35,525 nucleotides of DNA from Bacillota bacterium (GCA_023458755.1 JAEWYE010000071.1:1-35525), one strand, 5' to 3'; counted from the stretch's first letter, positions 15,101 to 25,028 are shown. Made by a program: numbers and translations. The notes: generated from the sequence alone by a model not told the origin.

Positions 15101-15751
15101 GATAGCAGGCTGGATGAAGATCTTGAAGAAACGGGAGAAAACAGCCGTATCACAATACAACAAGTTGCTTCTGTTGTAGAAATCATTAATAAAAAGCTGG
15201 GAAAGCTGCCTGAAAACATCGTTGCAGATGCAGGGGATGGGAGTGAAGAAAATTACGAATATCTGGAAGAAAAGAAACTGGGTAATTATGTAAAATATAA
15301 TAAGTTTCATTGGGAAAAGAAAAGGAAGAATCGTGAAAATCCATACTTGACAGAGAATCTGCCCTATGACGGTGAAACGGACAGCTATACCTGTCGGAAT
15401 GGAAAAAAGCTGATACATACGGGAAACCGGAAATATGTGACAGAAGCCGGTTATGAAACCCGAAGGGATTATTATCGTTGTGAGGAATGCAGCGGCTGCC
15501 CCTATGAGGGGGAATGTAAGAAAACACAAAAGCGACGCACAATCCGGGTATCCCATCGCCTGAACGAATTAAAGAAGGCAAATGAGAACCTGCGCTCCCA
15601 GAGAGTAGTTGAAGTGGAACAGACTTTTGGTCGGAACAAAGGCTGTTGGTCGTTCCGACGATTTCTGCTGCGAGGAAAGGATAAGGTAAAAATAGAATGG
15701 GGACTTCTGTCGATCGCCCATAATATCACAAAAATGGCACTGGAGGGATAA
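15077..15751 (+). pseudogene. IS1182-family transposase, C-terminal half
   Basis: The 224-codon frame matches the C-terminal half of IS1182-type transposases: ELAKRYDSRLDEDLEETGEN, VADAGDGSEENYEYLEEK with the second catalytic Asp, a Cys-rich insertion (YRCEECSGCPYEGECK), and VEVEQTFGRNKGCWSFRRF with the final Glu, ending near HNITKMALEG. The N-terminal half is missing at the junction with the IS5 remnant. The IS 3' end probably extends to about 15850, including the AGAAGAGG/CCTCTTCT hairpin at 15800-15819. Confidence 0.85.
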
Positions 15752-15883
15752 AGCACCGGTGTCATTTTTGCAAAGAGAACATCATTTTCTTTTAAAAGAA
15801 GAGGCTGCCCTCTTCTATTCATCTAAAAAATCATAGTTTTGGGACACCCTCCTCATAAAACAGCACAGATCATTCTCTCTTAT

Positions 15884-17611
15884 TTAACTGTCTGCAGGTA
15901 TGGATATGGTTACCTGAGTTCCCACATTTATGATGCTCTGAACTTCCAGTCCCCTCTGTTCTCCATAGTACAGCTGCAAACGCTGGTTTACATTTCTGAC
16001 GCCAATGGATTCCTGGGAATCCTTCAGCAGAATTGATTTTACCTTCTCCTGTGACATACCGATACCGTTATCGGAAACAGACAGCATCAACATTTTATTA
16101 TTTATTCTTCCCCAGATGCTGACCAGCCCTCCTTTCATTTTATTTTCAAGCCCATGGATGATTGCATTCTCAATCAGTGGCTGTAAAATAAGTTTCGGAA
16201 GCTTGTAGGGGTACAATTCTTCCGGGATATCGACGGTAAATACAATTCTTTCCTCATAACGCTTCCTCTGGATCATCAGATAATTATTGATATTTTTAAT
16301 CTCGTCCTCAACATTCGTAAAATCCGAGCCATTGATGGTATAATACATCATATCCCCTAAGGACTTTGCCATTGCCCCCACTTCAGGCACACCCTTTTCT
16401 CTGGAAAGCCAGTTGATCGTATCCAGTGTATTATACAGAAAGTGGGGATTGATCTGCATGCGCAGGGATTTCAGTTCTGCCTCCTGCTTCAGCATGGTTT
16501 CCGTATATACCTTATCAATCAGGTCGTTGATATTATAAACCATCATATTGAAATTCTGGGATAAAAGACCGATCTCATCACTGGACGTTACGCTGCTGAT
16601 CACATTAAAATTCCCATTTCCGAAATCCTGCATTGTCTTTAGCAGCTTCTTTATGGGGCCGGAAAATGACAGCGTGTATAGGATGCTCACTCCGGCGGAA
16701 ACAAGGATCGCAATTCCAAAGACCAGGGCAAAATACTGTTTCAGTTCTATAAATATGTTCTGATAGCTGATAACCGGAATCACTGCCATGAGATTCCATG
16801 AACGGTTGGCAAGGGTCTGATATGTGACGTACTCCTCCTGGTCATTCTGCACCACATCAAATATCCGGGCAGATGTCTGCGCAATCACCTCCCGGTACGT
16901 ATCATTTAGCCTGGTATTCAAAAGTTCTAAATTGTTTCCGGAAACAATGATTCCATCCTGGTTTACGATAAAGATCTTCCCATCCTTTACAAAACCGAGA
17001 CCGTTCAGCACCTTTGAAAATTTGCGTTCCGAAACCTGAACCATGAGATATCCCAATGGCTTCATGGTCTTTATGCTGTTGATCTGGGCTGCTACCGTGA
17101 TATACCGTTCCGAGGAATTGACGCCCATCCATACTGCGCTTCCACCGGCATCGTAAATTTTATTTTTCTGATTACGGTCTACAGGGTAATCTTTCAGGGT
17201 TTTGGAAATGGTTTCGGCAACCCCATTTTCCGGCACAAGAATGACTGACTGGATATTATCATCGAACAGGATATACTTGTAAATGGTATTTCTCAAATCA
17301 TCCTTTGCCAGATATTGGGCATAAGTATTGTTTCTGTTTTTTTTCAGCTGGGATAAGTAATTCTGTACATTGGGCTCTTTCTGAATATTAAAGATTAATG
17401 TTTCCACATCCTCCATCAGCAGATCCAAATTATACCCGGTCTGTATCAGCATATCGGTTATATATTGCTGGGTCTGGTTTTCCATTAATTTTCTTGAATA
17501 ACTGTAATACTGGACGGTCAGGATGGTGATTACGGCAATGCATAATCCCATACAGGCAACGGCAAGCTTCTGGCTTATCTTAAATTGAAATTTACGTCGT
17601 TTTTTTTTCAT
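15884..17611 (-). CDS. YesM-type sensor histidine kinase
   Basis: The 575-residue membrane kinase has a short cytoplasmic N-terminus and a transmembrane helix at about 16-36. A ~245-residue extracellular dCache-like sensor follows, then a second helix near 293-315, a HAMP segment, the His_kinase domain with INPHFLYNTLDTINW (phospho-acceptor His390), and a C-terminal HATPase_c domain with PLIENAIIHGLE and DNGIGM. The start overlaps the response regulator's stop as ATGA. It ends 30-40 bases from IS1182 debris but appears full length. It likely senses extracellular sugar or the loaded binding protein and drives the regulator to switch on the GH42/ABC operon. Confidence 0.93.
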   Translation of the reverse strand: MKKKRRKFQFKISQKLAVACMGLCIAVITILTVQYYSYSRKLMENQTQQYITDMLIQTGYNLDLLMEDVETLIFNIQKEPNVQNYLSQLKKNRNNTYAQYLAKDDLRNTIYKYILFDDNIQSVILVPENGVAETISKTLKDYPVDRNQKNKIYDAGGSAVWMGVNSSERYITVAAQINSIKTMKPLGYLMVQVSERKFSKVLNGLGFVKDGKIFIVNQDGIIVSGNNLELLNTRLNDTYREVIAQTSARIFDVVQNDQEEYVTYQTLANRSWNLMAVIPVISYQNIFIELKQYFALVFGIAILVSAGVSILYTLSFSGPIKKLLKTMQDFGNGNFNVISSVTSSDEIGLLSQNFNMMVYNINDLIDKVYTETMLKQEAELKSLRMQINPHFLYNTLDTINWLSREKGVPEVGAMAKSLGDMMYYTINGSDFTNVEDEIKNINNYLMIQRKRYEERIVFTVDIPEELYPYKLPKLILQPLIENAIIHGLENKMKGGLVSIWGRINNKMLMLSVSDNGIGMSQEKVKSILLKDSQESIGVRNVNQRLQLYYGEQRGLEVQSIINVGTQVTISIPADS

Positions 17612-18414
17612 ACGGTTTCCTGTTTCTTTACCAGTAGCTTTCTGTATTGTCTGGGAGACTGTCCATAGTATTTTTTGAAAACCTGGCTGAAATACCTTTG
17701 ATCCGGTATTCCAATAAGGGAAGCAATCTCCGAAATATTAATATCCGGCTTCTTTAAAAATTCTGATGCCTTACTCATCCGTTTATTGATTAGTATCTCC
17801 AAAAATGTATATCCGGTTTCTTTTTTAATTATCCGGTTGATATAGATTGGATTGAAATGAAATTCCGCCGACAAGTCCTGAAGTGATAATTCCGTACAAT
17901 AGTGTTTGTCGATATACTCCAGTATCTGGCTCAGCTTGACCTTTCCACCGTTCTGGTTCGGACTCTCCCGCTCAATCTCATTCTTGATTTCTAGCTCTTT
18001 AATCCTACACTTCATCTCCACAATGCTGGCATTGCGCATATTACTTGCGTTGATTTCGTCTGCCGCACGCTTGCAGCATGCTAAAATTTCTTCTGGATTG
18101 GTTGGTTTTAAAAGATAATCAAAGGCCCCCAGCATAAGCGCTTTCTTTGCATAAACAAATTCCCGGTACCCGCTTAAAAATATCACCGCACACTGTGGAT
18201 TGGACCGCAAGAAAAGCTCTGTCATTTCCAGTCCATCCATATTGGGCATTCTAATATCAGAAAGTATGATATCCGGTTGATGCAACTTAGCCAGCTCTAT
18301 GGCATCCTGCCCATTTTTTGCGGTCCCGCATACCTTTACGCCAATGGAGGCCCAGTTAAGATGTTCCAGTCCCTGTCTGATATGTAATTCATCATCTGCA
18401 ATTAAGATTCTCAT
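17608..18414 (-). CDS. YesN-type response regulator with AraC DNA-binding domain
   Basis: The 268-residue protein has an N-terminal receiver (DDE at 7-9, phosphorylation site Asp53 in ILSDIRMPNMDG, Lys near 102 in LLKP) and a C-terminal AraC/XylS domain with two helix-turn-helices (LSLQDLSAEFHFNPIYINRI and ISEIASLIGIPDQRYFSQVF, then KKYYGQSPRQYR). It forms a two-component system with the overlapping kinase downstream. Its gene follows the second permease by about 100 bases and is probably in the same transcript. Expected target: the promoter upstream of the GH42 gene. Confidence 0.93.
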   Translation of the reverse strand: MRILIADDELHIRQGLEHLNWASIGVKVCGTAKNGQDAIELAKLHQPDIILSDIRMPNMDGLEMTELFLRSNPQCAVIFLSGYREFVYAKKALMLGAFDYLLKPTNPEEILACCKRAADEINASNMRNASIVEMKCRIKELEIKNEIERESPNQNGGKVKLSQILEYIDKHYCTELSLQDLSAEFHFNPIYINRIIKKETGYTFLEILINKRMSKASEFLKKPDINISEIASLIGIPDQRYFSQVFKKYYGQSPRQYRKLLVKKQETV

Positions 18415-18512
18415 TCAATCACCCTTTATTTTGATTATGCTTCTTATTTTAACAGACCGTTTATACTTTGACCAGTCAAATCATGCAGAATTTCTGGAAT
18501 CTTTCTCCTTTT

Positions 18513-19343
18513 TTACCCTTTTACCGCTCCGGCAGTCATTCCGTCCATAATCTTATCGTGGAGTATCATGTATACAAAAACAGTCGGTATAATTGTCAAA
18601 ACGACTGCAGCCAGCATACCTGTATAATCCACCGAATCCAAATCTGCAAAGGTAGTCAAGGCAACTGGCAGAGGCATCTTTTTTTCAGAGGATAAGAAGA
18701 TCTGCGGAAAAAGAAGATCATTCCATATATTAATAAAATCAATAACGGCAACCGTAACAATGGACGGCTTTGCCACAGGTGTAATAATTTTAAAATATGC
18801 ACCGATAGCAGTGCATCCATCCATAACAGCAGCTTCTTCCAATTCAGTGGGAAGTGTTGAAAAAAAACCTTCCAGTATAAATACCGTAATCGGAAAAGCG
18901 AATACCACCTGGGCAATGATGACCGAAGCGAAGGAATCCAGCAGTTTCATTCCATTGAACATAGAGAATAACGGAACAATGGCTGCATATGCCGGAATAC
19001 TCATCCCCACCAGGAACAGGCTTTTTACAAACAGGGAATACTTAAATCTCAGCCGTGCAATTCCGTAAGACACCATGGAACCCAGCAATACGGCGATAAA
19101 AACAGCAGCAACCGTGATAATCACAGAATTAATGAAGCTCTGTCCGATATTTCCTTTTGTAACAGCCCTTATATAATTATCAAAACGGTACGTAACGGGC
19201 AATCCCCAAGGATTTGCAAATAAATCCTTGTTATCCTTAAATGAATTCAGGAACAGCCATAGGATGGGGTATAGACAGCAAACTGCAAATAAAGATAAGG
19301 AAATACATTTTATAATAGTACCAAGATCAGTTTTTTTTCTCAT
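18513..19343 (-). CDS. Carbohydrate ABC transporter permease (MalG/UgpE type)
   Basis: The 276-residue integral membrane protein has about six transmembrane helices and the CUT1 EAA loop ELEEAAVMDGCTAIGAYFKI, which contacts the ATPase. It ends with the typical DKIMDGMTAGAVKG tail of MalG-like subunits. It lies 11 bases after the partner permease. No ATPase is encoded here; CUT1 systems commonly share a housekeeping MsmK-type ATPase (family knowledge). Confidence 0.94.
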   Translation of the reverse strand: MRKKTDLGTIIKCISLSLFAVCCLYPILWLFLNSFKDNKDLFANPWGLPVTYRFDNYIRAVTKGNIGQSFINSVIITVAAVFIAVLLGSMVSYGIARLRFKYSLFVKSLFLVGMSIPAYAAIVPLFSMFNGMKLLDSFASVIIAQVVFAFPITVFILEGFFSTLPTELEEAAVMDGCTAIGAYFKIITPVAKPSIVTVAVIDFINIWNDLLFPQIFLSSEKKMPLPVALTTFADLDSVDYTGMLAAVVLTIIPTVFVYMILHDKIMDGMTAGAVKG

Positions 19344-19354
19344 CGGATCTCCCT

Positions 19355-20236
19355 CTAAAATTCTATTTTTTCTGTCTTAATGGCGTGATTGACCAGCCAG
19401 ATAATAAACATACTCATAAGCAGCATAATCGCACCGATCGCGCTGGCATACCCAAACTTCAGGGTACGGAACCCCTGGTAATACATATAGGTTGCCATCA
19501 CCTCACTGGCATGATTCGGTCCGCCCTTTGTCATGGACCAGATCAAGTCAAAGTATTTCAGAGAGCCTGTAATGATCAAAATAACATCTATCTTTATAAC
19601 ATGCCTGATGAGAGGTAGAGTAATATTAAAAAATTGCTGCATATTGGAAGCTCCGTCTATTTTTGCCGCTTCAAAAAGACTTTGAGGAATTGCTTTCATC
19701 GCCGCCAGCTGGATAATCATATGATAGCCCACAAATTTCCACATCACCACAACGATCAGCGCGAACATAACAGTCTTTTCTTCGCTCAGCCATGCGTGTT
19801 TCCACCCGCTCAGGCGCAAAAGATCAAGCAGGGAATTTACCAGACCAAACTGGGAATTGTACACCATATTAAAAAGAAGACCTACTCCCGCACCGCAGAT
19901 TACGGATGGCAGGAAAAATACGGACTGAAAAAATTTAGATCCCCGAATCTTTTTGAATAAAGCATTGCCAAAATATAATGCTAGGGGCAGATGGGCAATC
20001 AGCGAGCCGACAACCAGCAGTAGATTATTCTTAACAGCTTTTATAAAGAATTTATCATTTAATAAATTTTTATAATTCTTCAGACCAATAAAATTCTGCT
20101 TATTCATCAGATCCGTCTGGTAAAAACTCAAGAAGATACTGTATACAATAGGGATAATCACAAATATAACGTATAAAGATAATGCAGGCAAAATAAAAAT
20201 TGCCACTGTCTTTTTTTCCTCTAAAACCTTATTCAT
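19355..20236 (-). CDS. Carbohydrate ABC transporter permease (MalF/UgpA type)
   Basis: The 293-residue protein has six predicted transmembrane helices, an N-terminal FILPALSLYVIFVIIPIVYS helix, and the EAA loop SLFEAAKIDGASNMQQFFNI followed by TLPL. It ends with the usual short cytoplasmic tail after MLLMSMFIIWLVNHA. It pairs with the MalG-type permease and the upstream lipoprotein to form a CUT1 oligosaccharide importer. Confidence 0.94.
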   Translation of the reverse strand: MNKVLEEKKTVAIFILPALSLYVIFVIIPIVYSIFLSFYQTDLMNKQNFIGLKNYKNLLNDKFFIKAVKNNLLLVVGSLIAHLPLALYFGNALFKKIRGSKFFQSVFFLPSVICGAGVGLLFNMVYNSQFGLVNSLLDLLRLSGWKHAWLSEEKTVMFALIVVVMWKFVGYHMIIQLAAMKAIPQSLFEAAKIDGASNMQQFFNITLPLIRHVIKIDVILIITGSLKYFDLIWSMTKGGPNHASEVMATYMYYQGFRTLKFGYASAIGAIMLLMSMFIIWLVNHAIKTEKIEF

Positions 20237-20306
20237 AAAGTATTTATTCCTTTCTTAAAAAAGGGGACTGCTGCACATAAATCAGCTTTCCCCTTTCTGT
20301 CAGCCC

Positions 20307-21629
20307 TTAACGCTCTGCGTTATCTTCTGCGAATTGCTGTAAATTTGCAAATTGTTCCTCCGGATTTCCACCCGCCATAATTGCAACCGCAATATTGTTG
20401 AACTCCGTGCCTTCCCCGGTTGCAAAGATACGGTCGAACCATGGAGTATACGTCTTTACCTCAGGAAATACCTTTTGCATTCTCAGTGCCATCGGATCCA
20501 CATTATCCCTGTTCACTTCTACATTTGTAACCAGCACCTGCCCCAGGTTAACCAGTTCCTGCTGATAACGGGTTTCTGAAAGCTGCTTTACAAATGCACA
20601 GGCTGCCTCCACATTTTCCGCTTTACTGCTTACAGCGTACATCTGCCCCGTTGAGCCAACATTCACACCTTTTGCCTGCTCCTCTTTTGCCGGCAGGACA
20701 AAGAAGTCAATATCATCGTATAAAGGATTATCCTTATTGTTGAACATGGTGATTGCTGAAGTCAGATTCATCATCATGCCTGCCTCGCCGCTGTTAAATT
20801 TTTCAAAGCCTTCATTGGGAGTCATTCCCAGAAAGCCTTCCGGCAAGTAGCCCTTTTGCACCAGCTCTGCCAGGCTTTCACCCGCCTGTACGTAACACCC
20901 ATCCTTCCAATCCGTCTCTCCTGCACTGGTCTCCTCAAATAGCTTAGACCCACCGATCCCGTTTGCGATTTGCTGCAGCAGCTGTCCCGCATACCAGGCT
21001 TCCTGGCATGGAACAACGAGAGCTGTTTTTCCATTGCTTTTCAGAGCCTCACAAACTGCCAGGAACTCATCATATGTCTTCGGCGCTTCTACTCCGAGTT
21101 CATTAAATAACTTTTTATTGTATGTCACGACTACGATCTGCCTCGTATTCGGTACCGCATATATCTTTCCGTCAAAGGTAACCGGGCCGAATACGCTTTT
21201 GTCATCATACTTTGACGACCATTCCTCATCTGCCTCTATCGCATCGCCTATAGGATATACCTTGCCTCCCTCTACAAAAGGCTGTAAAAATCCGGCCTCA
21301 AAGGTAAAGAAAATATCCGGCTGCGCATTGGAAGCCATTAAGGTAGTGATCTTTGTCTTATACTGTTCATTGGAATATGCTTCCTGAACCAGTTCCACAT
21401 TATATTGGTTCGTTTTATTAAATTCCTCAATTTCCGTTTCGATCAGTTTTGCATACGCCTCGTTGTTTCCTCCAGTCAGACATGCCACTGACATGGTGAT
21501 CTTTTTCTCATTTTTTGTTCCCACGTCCCCGGAAGCCTCCGTACTTTTTTCGGAAGCTGCATTTCCGCACCCGGCTAACAAAGCCCCCATTAACATGGCT
21601 GCCGCCAATACTACCATTTTCTTTTTCAT
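20307..21629 (-). CDS. Extracellular sugar-binding lipoprotein of the CUT1 ABC importer
   Basis: The 440-residue protein starts with a lipoprotein signal peptide with lipobox LLAGC (lipidated Cys21), a Ser/Thr/Glu-rich linker, then a family 1 solute-binding fold (EFNKTNQYNVELVQEAYSNE; FTFEAGFLQPFVEGGKVYPI; a C-terminal ALRMQKVFPEVKTYTPWFDR). It would be anchored outside the membrane and deliver oligosaccharide to the permeases. Its ATG overlaps the GH42 stop (ATGA) and has AAAAGGAG upstream, so it is translationally coupled to the enzyme. Placement next to GH42 suggests a galactose-containing ligand; the exact sugar cannot be read. Confidence 0.93.
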   Translation of the reverse strand: MKKKMVVLAAAMLMGALLAGCGNAASEKSTEASGDVGTKNEKKITMSVACLTGGNNEAYAKLIETEIEEFNKTNQYNVELVQEAYSNEQYKTKITTLMASNAQPDIFFTFEAGFLQPFVEGGKVYPIGDAIEADEEWSSKYDDKSVFGPVTFDGKIYAVPNTRQIVVVTYNKKLFNELGVEAPKTYDEFLAVCEALKSNGKTALVVPCQEAWYAGQLLQQIANGIGGSKLFEETSAGETDWKDGCYVQAGESLAELVQKGYLPEGFLGMTPNEGFEKFNSGEAGMMMNLTSAITMFNNKDNPLYDDIDFFVLPAKEEQAKGVNVGSTGQMYAVSSKAENVEAACAFVKQLSETRYQQELVNLGQVLVTNVEVNRDNVDPMALRMQKVFPEVKTYTPWFDRIFATGEGTEFNNIAVAIMAGGNPEEQFANLQQFAEDNAER

Positions 21630-23665
21630 ATTATCTTCTCCTTTTCATTTAATACCAGCACGTCATATGGCTGTATCTTTCTTTCCCCCCGGACCTCTTT
21701 TTCCGTAATGAGATCAAAGTAACCGGCCTTGCATACCAGCGTTTGTTCCTGTGCACTGTAATTTAATATAAAAATATACTCCTTTCCTTCTTTTTCCCTG
21801 ATTGCCAGTTCACAGACCTGTGGAATGACTATTTTTTCTTCACAGGGTGAAAATATTTTTAATTTTCGGATCAAGGTCCGTGCCGTATGAAGTCCAAACG
21901 CGGAACCAACATAAACAGCGGTTCCCTCCCCATAGCGATTGAAAGTAATCGCCGGTTTATCTTTATAGTAATCATCGATGTATACAGCCTTGATTTCACA
22001 GGACTCTGCTAAGGGCGTTAATATGTCATGAAATAGGTTCATTTCAACCAGCTCATCTCCCCACTTTCCATATTGAATGGAATTTTCCTCAGCCAACAGC
22101 GTGAAATCATGAATACAGATTCCAAATAAATCATTCATGGAAACCGGTTCCGGCTCCATGGGGCTCTTTCCATAACAATCCTTAAATCCCGTCCGGGCAC
22201 CAGCAATGACAGTTCCGCCCTTTCTGACGTACTCTTTCACCATGGTAATTATGGGCTCTTTCACTATTGCCATGTGAGGAATGATCAGGCAGGAATATTT
22301 CTGCACATCCTCCGGAAGCGTCTCTTCATTGATGGTCAGATAATCAAACGGGATATGCTCTTCCTGCAGGGCCTGGAACCAATTTGTCTGAGAGTATTGA
22401 TACAGCGGTCCCCACCACACGTCGTATTCCCCATCCCACTCGTTATCATAGTCATATAAAATGGCGACCTTTGACCGGTACCGGCTTCCAGCAATTTCCT
22501 TTAAGTTTTTCATTTCCGCCGTGACTCTCTTTACTTCCTCCAGTCGCCGGTTGTCTTGGTTATCATGTCCTAAAATCCCATACCAATAGAGTTCTGTTCC
22601 AAATACAGCGGTTCTCCAGCGGAAATAGCTTATGAAATCCGCCCCATGTGCCAGCGACTGATAGGTCCATAAACGAATTTGTCCCGGCTTGGGAGTCGGC
22701 GCCTTATGGTAATTCACCCATCCGCCCGGCCCTGACTGCTGCTCCATGATACCAAATGTTTCTGAGCTGGCTCTCACTTTTGCCAGATTCATGCTCCACT
22801 TCCTGTCCTTCAGCGCATTTTGAGGGTCCAGTAAACCAAATGTGGGATAACTGTCATAAGTAAGCATGTCTAAGGATTCGGAAACCATTTTTTTATAATC
22901 AATATGTTTGAATATTCCATTGGTGGTAATAAAAACATCTTCATTGATATATTTTCTCAAAATATCGGCCTGCAATTTGCAGAATTTGCAGGCACTGTCT
23001 GAGAAAAAGCGAATGGCATCCAGCCTCAGATGAGGATTCGCCGTTTTCCTCGGCGCATGTCTTGGAAGGTAAATTTCATCCCATTGGGAATATTCCTGAT
23101 TCCAGAACACTGTTCCCCATGCTTCATTTACCTTTTCCAAGGTATTGTATTTATTTTTCAGAAAAACCCTAAACGCCTTATGATCCGGATCCGAATAAAA
23201 TTCATCAGTCACACAGTTTAATTCATTGTCTATCTGCCAGCCAATAATGGATTTGCGTTTTCCAAAATGTCTGGCAGACTGTTCCACAATCTGCGACGTT
23301 TTTTCCAGATAAACCGGGGAATTATAATTGTACTGTCTTCTCATGCCGTGCTTGTGTTGTTTTCCATCATAATCCACACAAAGAACTTCGGGATATTTAT
23401 TGGTTAACCACCCAGGAGGCGTTGCGGTGGGAGTTGAAAAAATCACTTTCATCGGTGTTTTTTCGACCATATCCAGAAATTCGTCAAAGAAATCGAATTC
23501 AAAGACATTTTCCCTTATTTCAATTTTGTTCCATGCAAATTCTGCAATGCGGATCACCTGAATTCCTGCTTCCAGCATCCGTTTCAGATCATCTTCCCAA
23601 TATTTCCTGTCCCAGTGCTCCGGATAATAACATGCACCAATTACAATTTCATCTAACTGCTTCAT
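21626..23665 (-). CDS. GH42 beta-galactosidase
   Basis: The 679-residue protein is a glycoside hydrolase family 42 beta-galactosidase of usual length: GACYYPEHWDRKYWEDD at the start of the TIM barrel, acid/base Glu148 in GWQIDNELNCVTD, nucleophile Glu308 in FGIMEQQSGPGGW, a trimerisation/glutaminase-like middle domain near 390-590 and a small C-terminal beta domain. It has no signal peptide, so it hydrolyses imported beta-galactosides in the cytoplasm. AGGAGGGGG precedes the ATG at 23665. It is the first gene of the six-gene utilisation operon, with the importer and two-component system downstream. Confidence 0.94.
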   Translation of the reverse strand: MKQLDEIVIGACYYPEHWDRKYWEDDLKRMLEAGIQVIRIAEFAWNKIEIRENVFEFDFFDEFLDMVEKTPMKVIFSTPTATPPGWLTNKYPEVLCVDYDGKQHKHGMRRQYNYNSPVYLEKTSQIVEQSARHFGKRKSIIGWQIDNELNCVTDEFYSDPDHKAFRVFLKNKYNTLEKVNEAWGTVFWNQEYSQWDEIYLPRHAPRKTANPHLRLDAIRFFSDSACKFCKLQADILRKYINEDVFITTNGIFKHIDYKKMVSESLDMLTYDSYPTFGLLDPQNALKDRKWSMNLAKVRASSETFGIMEQQSGPGGWVNYHKAPTPKPGQIRLWTYQSLAHGADFISYFRWRTAVFGTELYWYGILGHDNQDNRRLEEVKRVTAEMKNLKEIAGSRYRSKVAILYDYDNEWDGEYDVWWGPLYQYSQTNWFQALQEEHIPFDYLTINEETLPEDVQKYSCLIIPHMAIVKEPIITMVKEYVRKGGTVIAGARTGFKDCYGKSPMEPEPVSMNDLFGICIHDFTLLAEENSIQYGKWGDELVEMNLFHDILTPLAESCEIKAVYIDDYYKDKPAITFNRYGEGTAVYVGSAFGLHTARTLIRKLKIFSPCEEKIVIPQVCELAIREKEGKEYIFILNYSAQEQTLVCKAGYFDLITEKEVRGERKIQPYDVLVLNEKEKII

Positions 23666-23846
23666 TTTATCCCCCTCCTGTTTGAATGCTTTCTGATGAC
23701 GATATCATTATAAACATAACCCTATTTCAAAAAAACATAAATTACATACTAAAATGTTTAAAATCCAAACTAATTGTCATTTGGGGATCTCTTACGGTCA
23801 ATTTTAGTGGGGCCTTTTATTATCAGCAGTTCTCTTTCGTACAAAT

Positions 23847-23863
23847 AAGTGTCTTCGACACTT
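23847..23863. repeat. Perfect inverted repeat upstream of the GH42 operon
   Basis: AAGTGTC, loop TTC, GACACTT: 7-bp perfect arms about 180 bases before the GH42 start. It could be a regulator site or the end of a lost insertion sequence. Confidence 0.4.
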
Positions 23864-23935
23864 TAATTCCCCTCCCCCTCAATCGAGGGCACTGAAAAAC
23901 ATGGGGTTTTAAATCCTGAGTTATTAATAATACAC

Positions 23936-23971
23936 AAAATCCACCAGATTCAAATTTTTCTGATGGATTTT
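23936..23971 (-). terminator. Hairpin behind the IS1182 remnant
   Basis: AAAATCCACCAG (23936-23947) and CTGATGGATTTT (23960-23971) form a 12-bp stem with one G-U-type mismatch, 46 bases after the transposase stop. It probably marks the terminator or end region of the insertion sequence. Confidence 0.5.
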
Positions 23972-24016
23972 ATGTATTTCTTGTTGATAATTCCCTATTT
24001 TAAACCAAGGTTTCCT

Positions 24017-24911
24017 TTATTTTTCGCTCATTACCTTAATGATCCGTTTGAGGTTCATTGCAAATATAGCCATCGCTCCTTGCATTTCCATGCCAATAAG
24101 ACCTGATGATGACGCAATATCATAACCATGTCTGTGCTTTAATTCGCTGTTTTTTGCCTCTATTTTATAACGCTCTTTTGCCTTTTCTTTGAAATGTTCC
24201 GTTTCCTGAAATTGTGCCTGTTTGCTATGGGAGACACTGATAATAGTTTCTGTATAAGTCTTTTTTTCGCTCCCTCTTTGTAGCATCCATCTCTGTAAGG
24301 GCATCTCTTACATTTTTCTATATCAAAGAAATATGTCATTCGCGAATTCTTTTCCTCAGTTTTTCGTTTGTCTAAATATTTATGGATTGCCAAATGACCT
24401 GCTTTACATTGATACATTCCAGCATCTTTGTTAAATTCGAATCCAGACGGCTTTGTACGATTCCCTTGTGTAACAATACTGTTTAATCTGGCGACTAGTT
24501 CATAATCTCCATCTTTTGCAGCATCAATATTTTCTTTTCTTCCGTCATAGCTATATGTGTTTTATACCCAAAGAAGGAGGTATCTGCTGTTTTATGTCCA
24601 ATTTTTGCATCCCCATCTTTTGAGGTATCCAAATGTTTAAGATCATCACAGATAGCTTCTTCTAATAAGTTCAGTTTTTCCTGCACCTTGGGATAGCTGC
24701 ATATAGTTTCATTCTCTTTTATAGTGGAAATAAGCTGTTTGCAATACTCCAGTTCTTTTTCCAAAGAATCTTCGGTATTTTTAGCAGAAAACTGGCCTTT
24801 CATTGTTTCGTTCACTTCATAAACGGTACGGCGAAGTTTTTTTGACTGCTCCTGAAGTGCCTGCCGTGGAGTCTTTTGATTGTATTTTCCTGTCAGTAAA
24901 ACGGTTGGCAG
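24017..24911 (-). pseudogene. IS1182-family transposase, internally deleted and frameshifted
   Basis: Three minus-strand fragments cover the central and C-terminal parts of an IS1182-type transposase. The first (about 24896-24495) includes NQKTPRQALQEQSKKLRR, then AKIGHKTADTSFFGYKTHIAM with the first catalytic Asp region. The second includes MYQCKAGHLAIHKYLDKRKT and CKRCPYRDGCYKEGAK. The third ends HFKEKAKERYKIEAKNSELK, then GYDIASSSGLIGMEMQGAMA. Around 24520 about 40 codons that normally contain the second catalytic Asp are missing, and frame is lost again near 24280. It differs from the IS1182 remnant at 15077, so it is a separate insertion. Confidence 0.82.
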
Positions 24912-25028
24912 TTGATATTTCTGATACATGATGTATGCAACGCAAGAGGCAGATGCCATGCTGTAACGGATGAGCGGTGCAGGAACTTCTGCTTTTTCTA
25001 TGGTTGATTCTCTATCATTACGGCACTG
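24912..25028 (-). pseudogene. IS66 transposase fragment fused to the IS1182 remnant
   Basis: A run reading EVPAPLIRYSMASASCVAYI, then MYQKYQ, matches the conserved region of IS66 TnpC transposases just before the PLYRQEKEW motif. It is continuous in frame with the IS1182 fragment that follows, producing a chimeric 218-codon frame (25151-24495) that is not a real protein. The 25029-25147 stretch beside it is unassigned. Confidence 0.65.

Larger units (their letters stand above)
23666..24016 (-). promoter_or_regulatory. Upstream region of the GH42 operon
   Basis: This 351-base gap holds no gene I can support. A TATAAT on the minus strand (23707-23712) lies about 42 bases before the GH42 ATG with only a T-rich, weak -35 region, as expected for an activator-dependent promoter. 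Further upstream is the perfect inverted repeat at 23847-23863. The left part (from about 23936) belongs to the neighbouring IS remnant. Confidence 0.45.

Noticed and set aside
14876..15556. 226-codon minus-strand open frame
   Set aside because: Only its last ~70 codons are IS5 transposase; the rest is the antisense of the IS1182 remnant, so it is not a gene.
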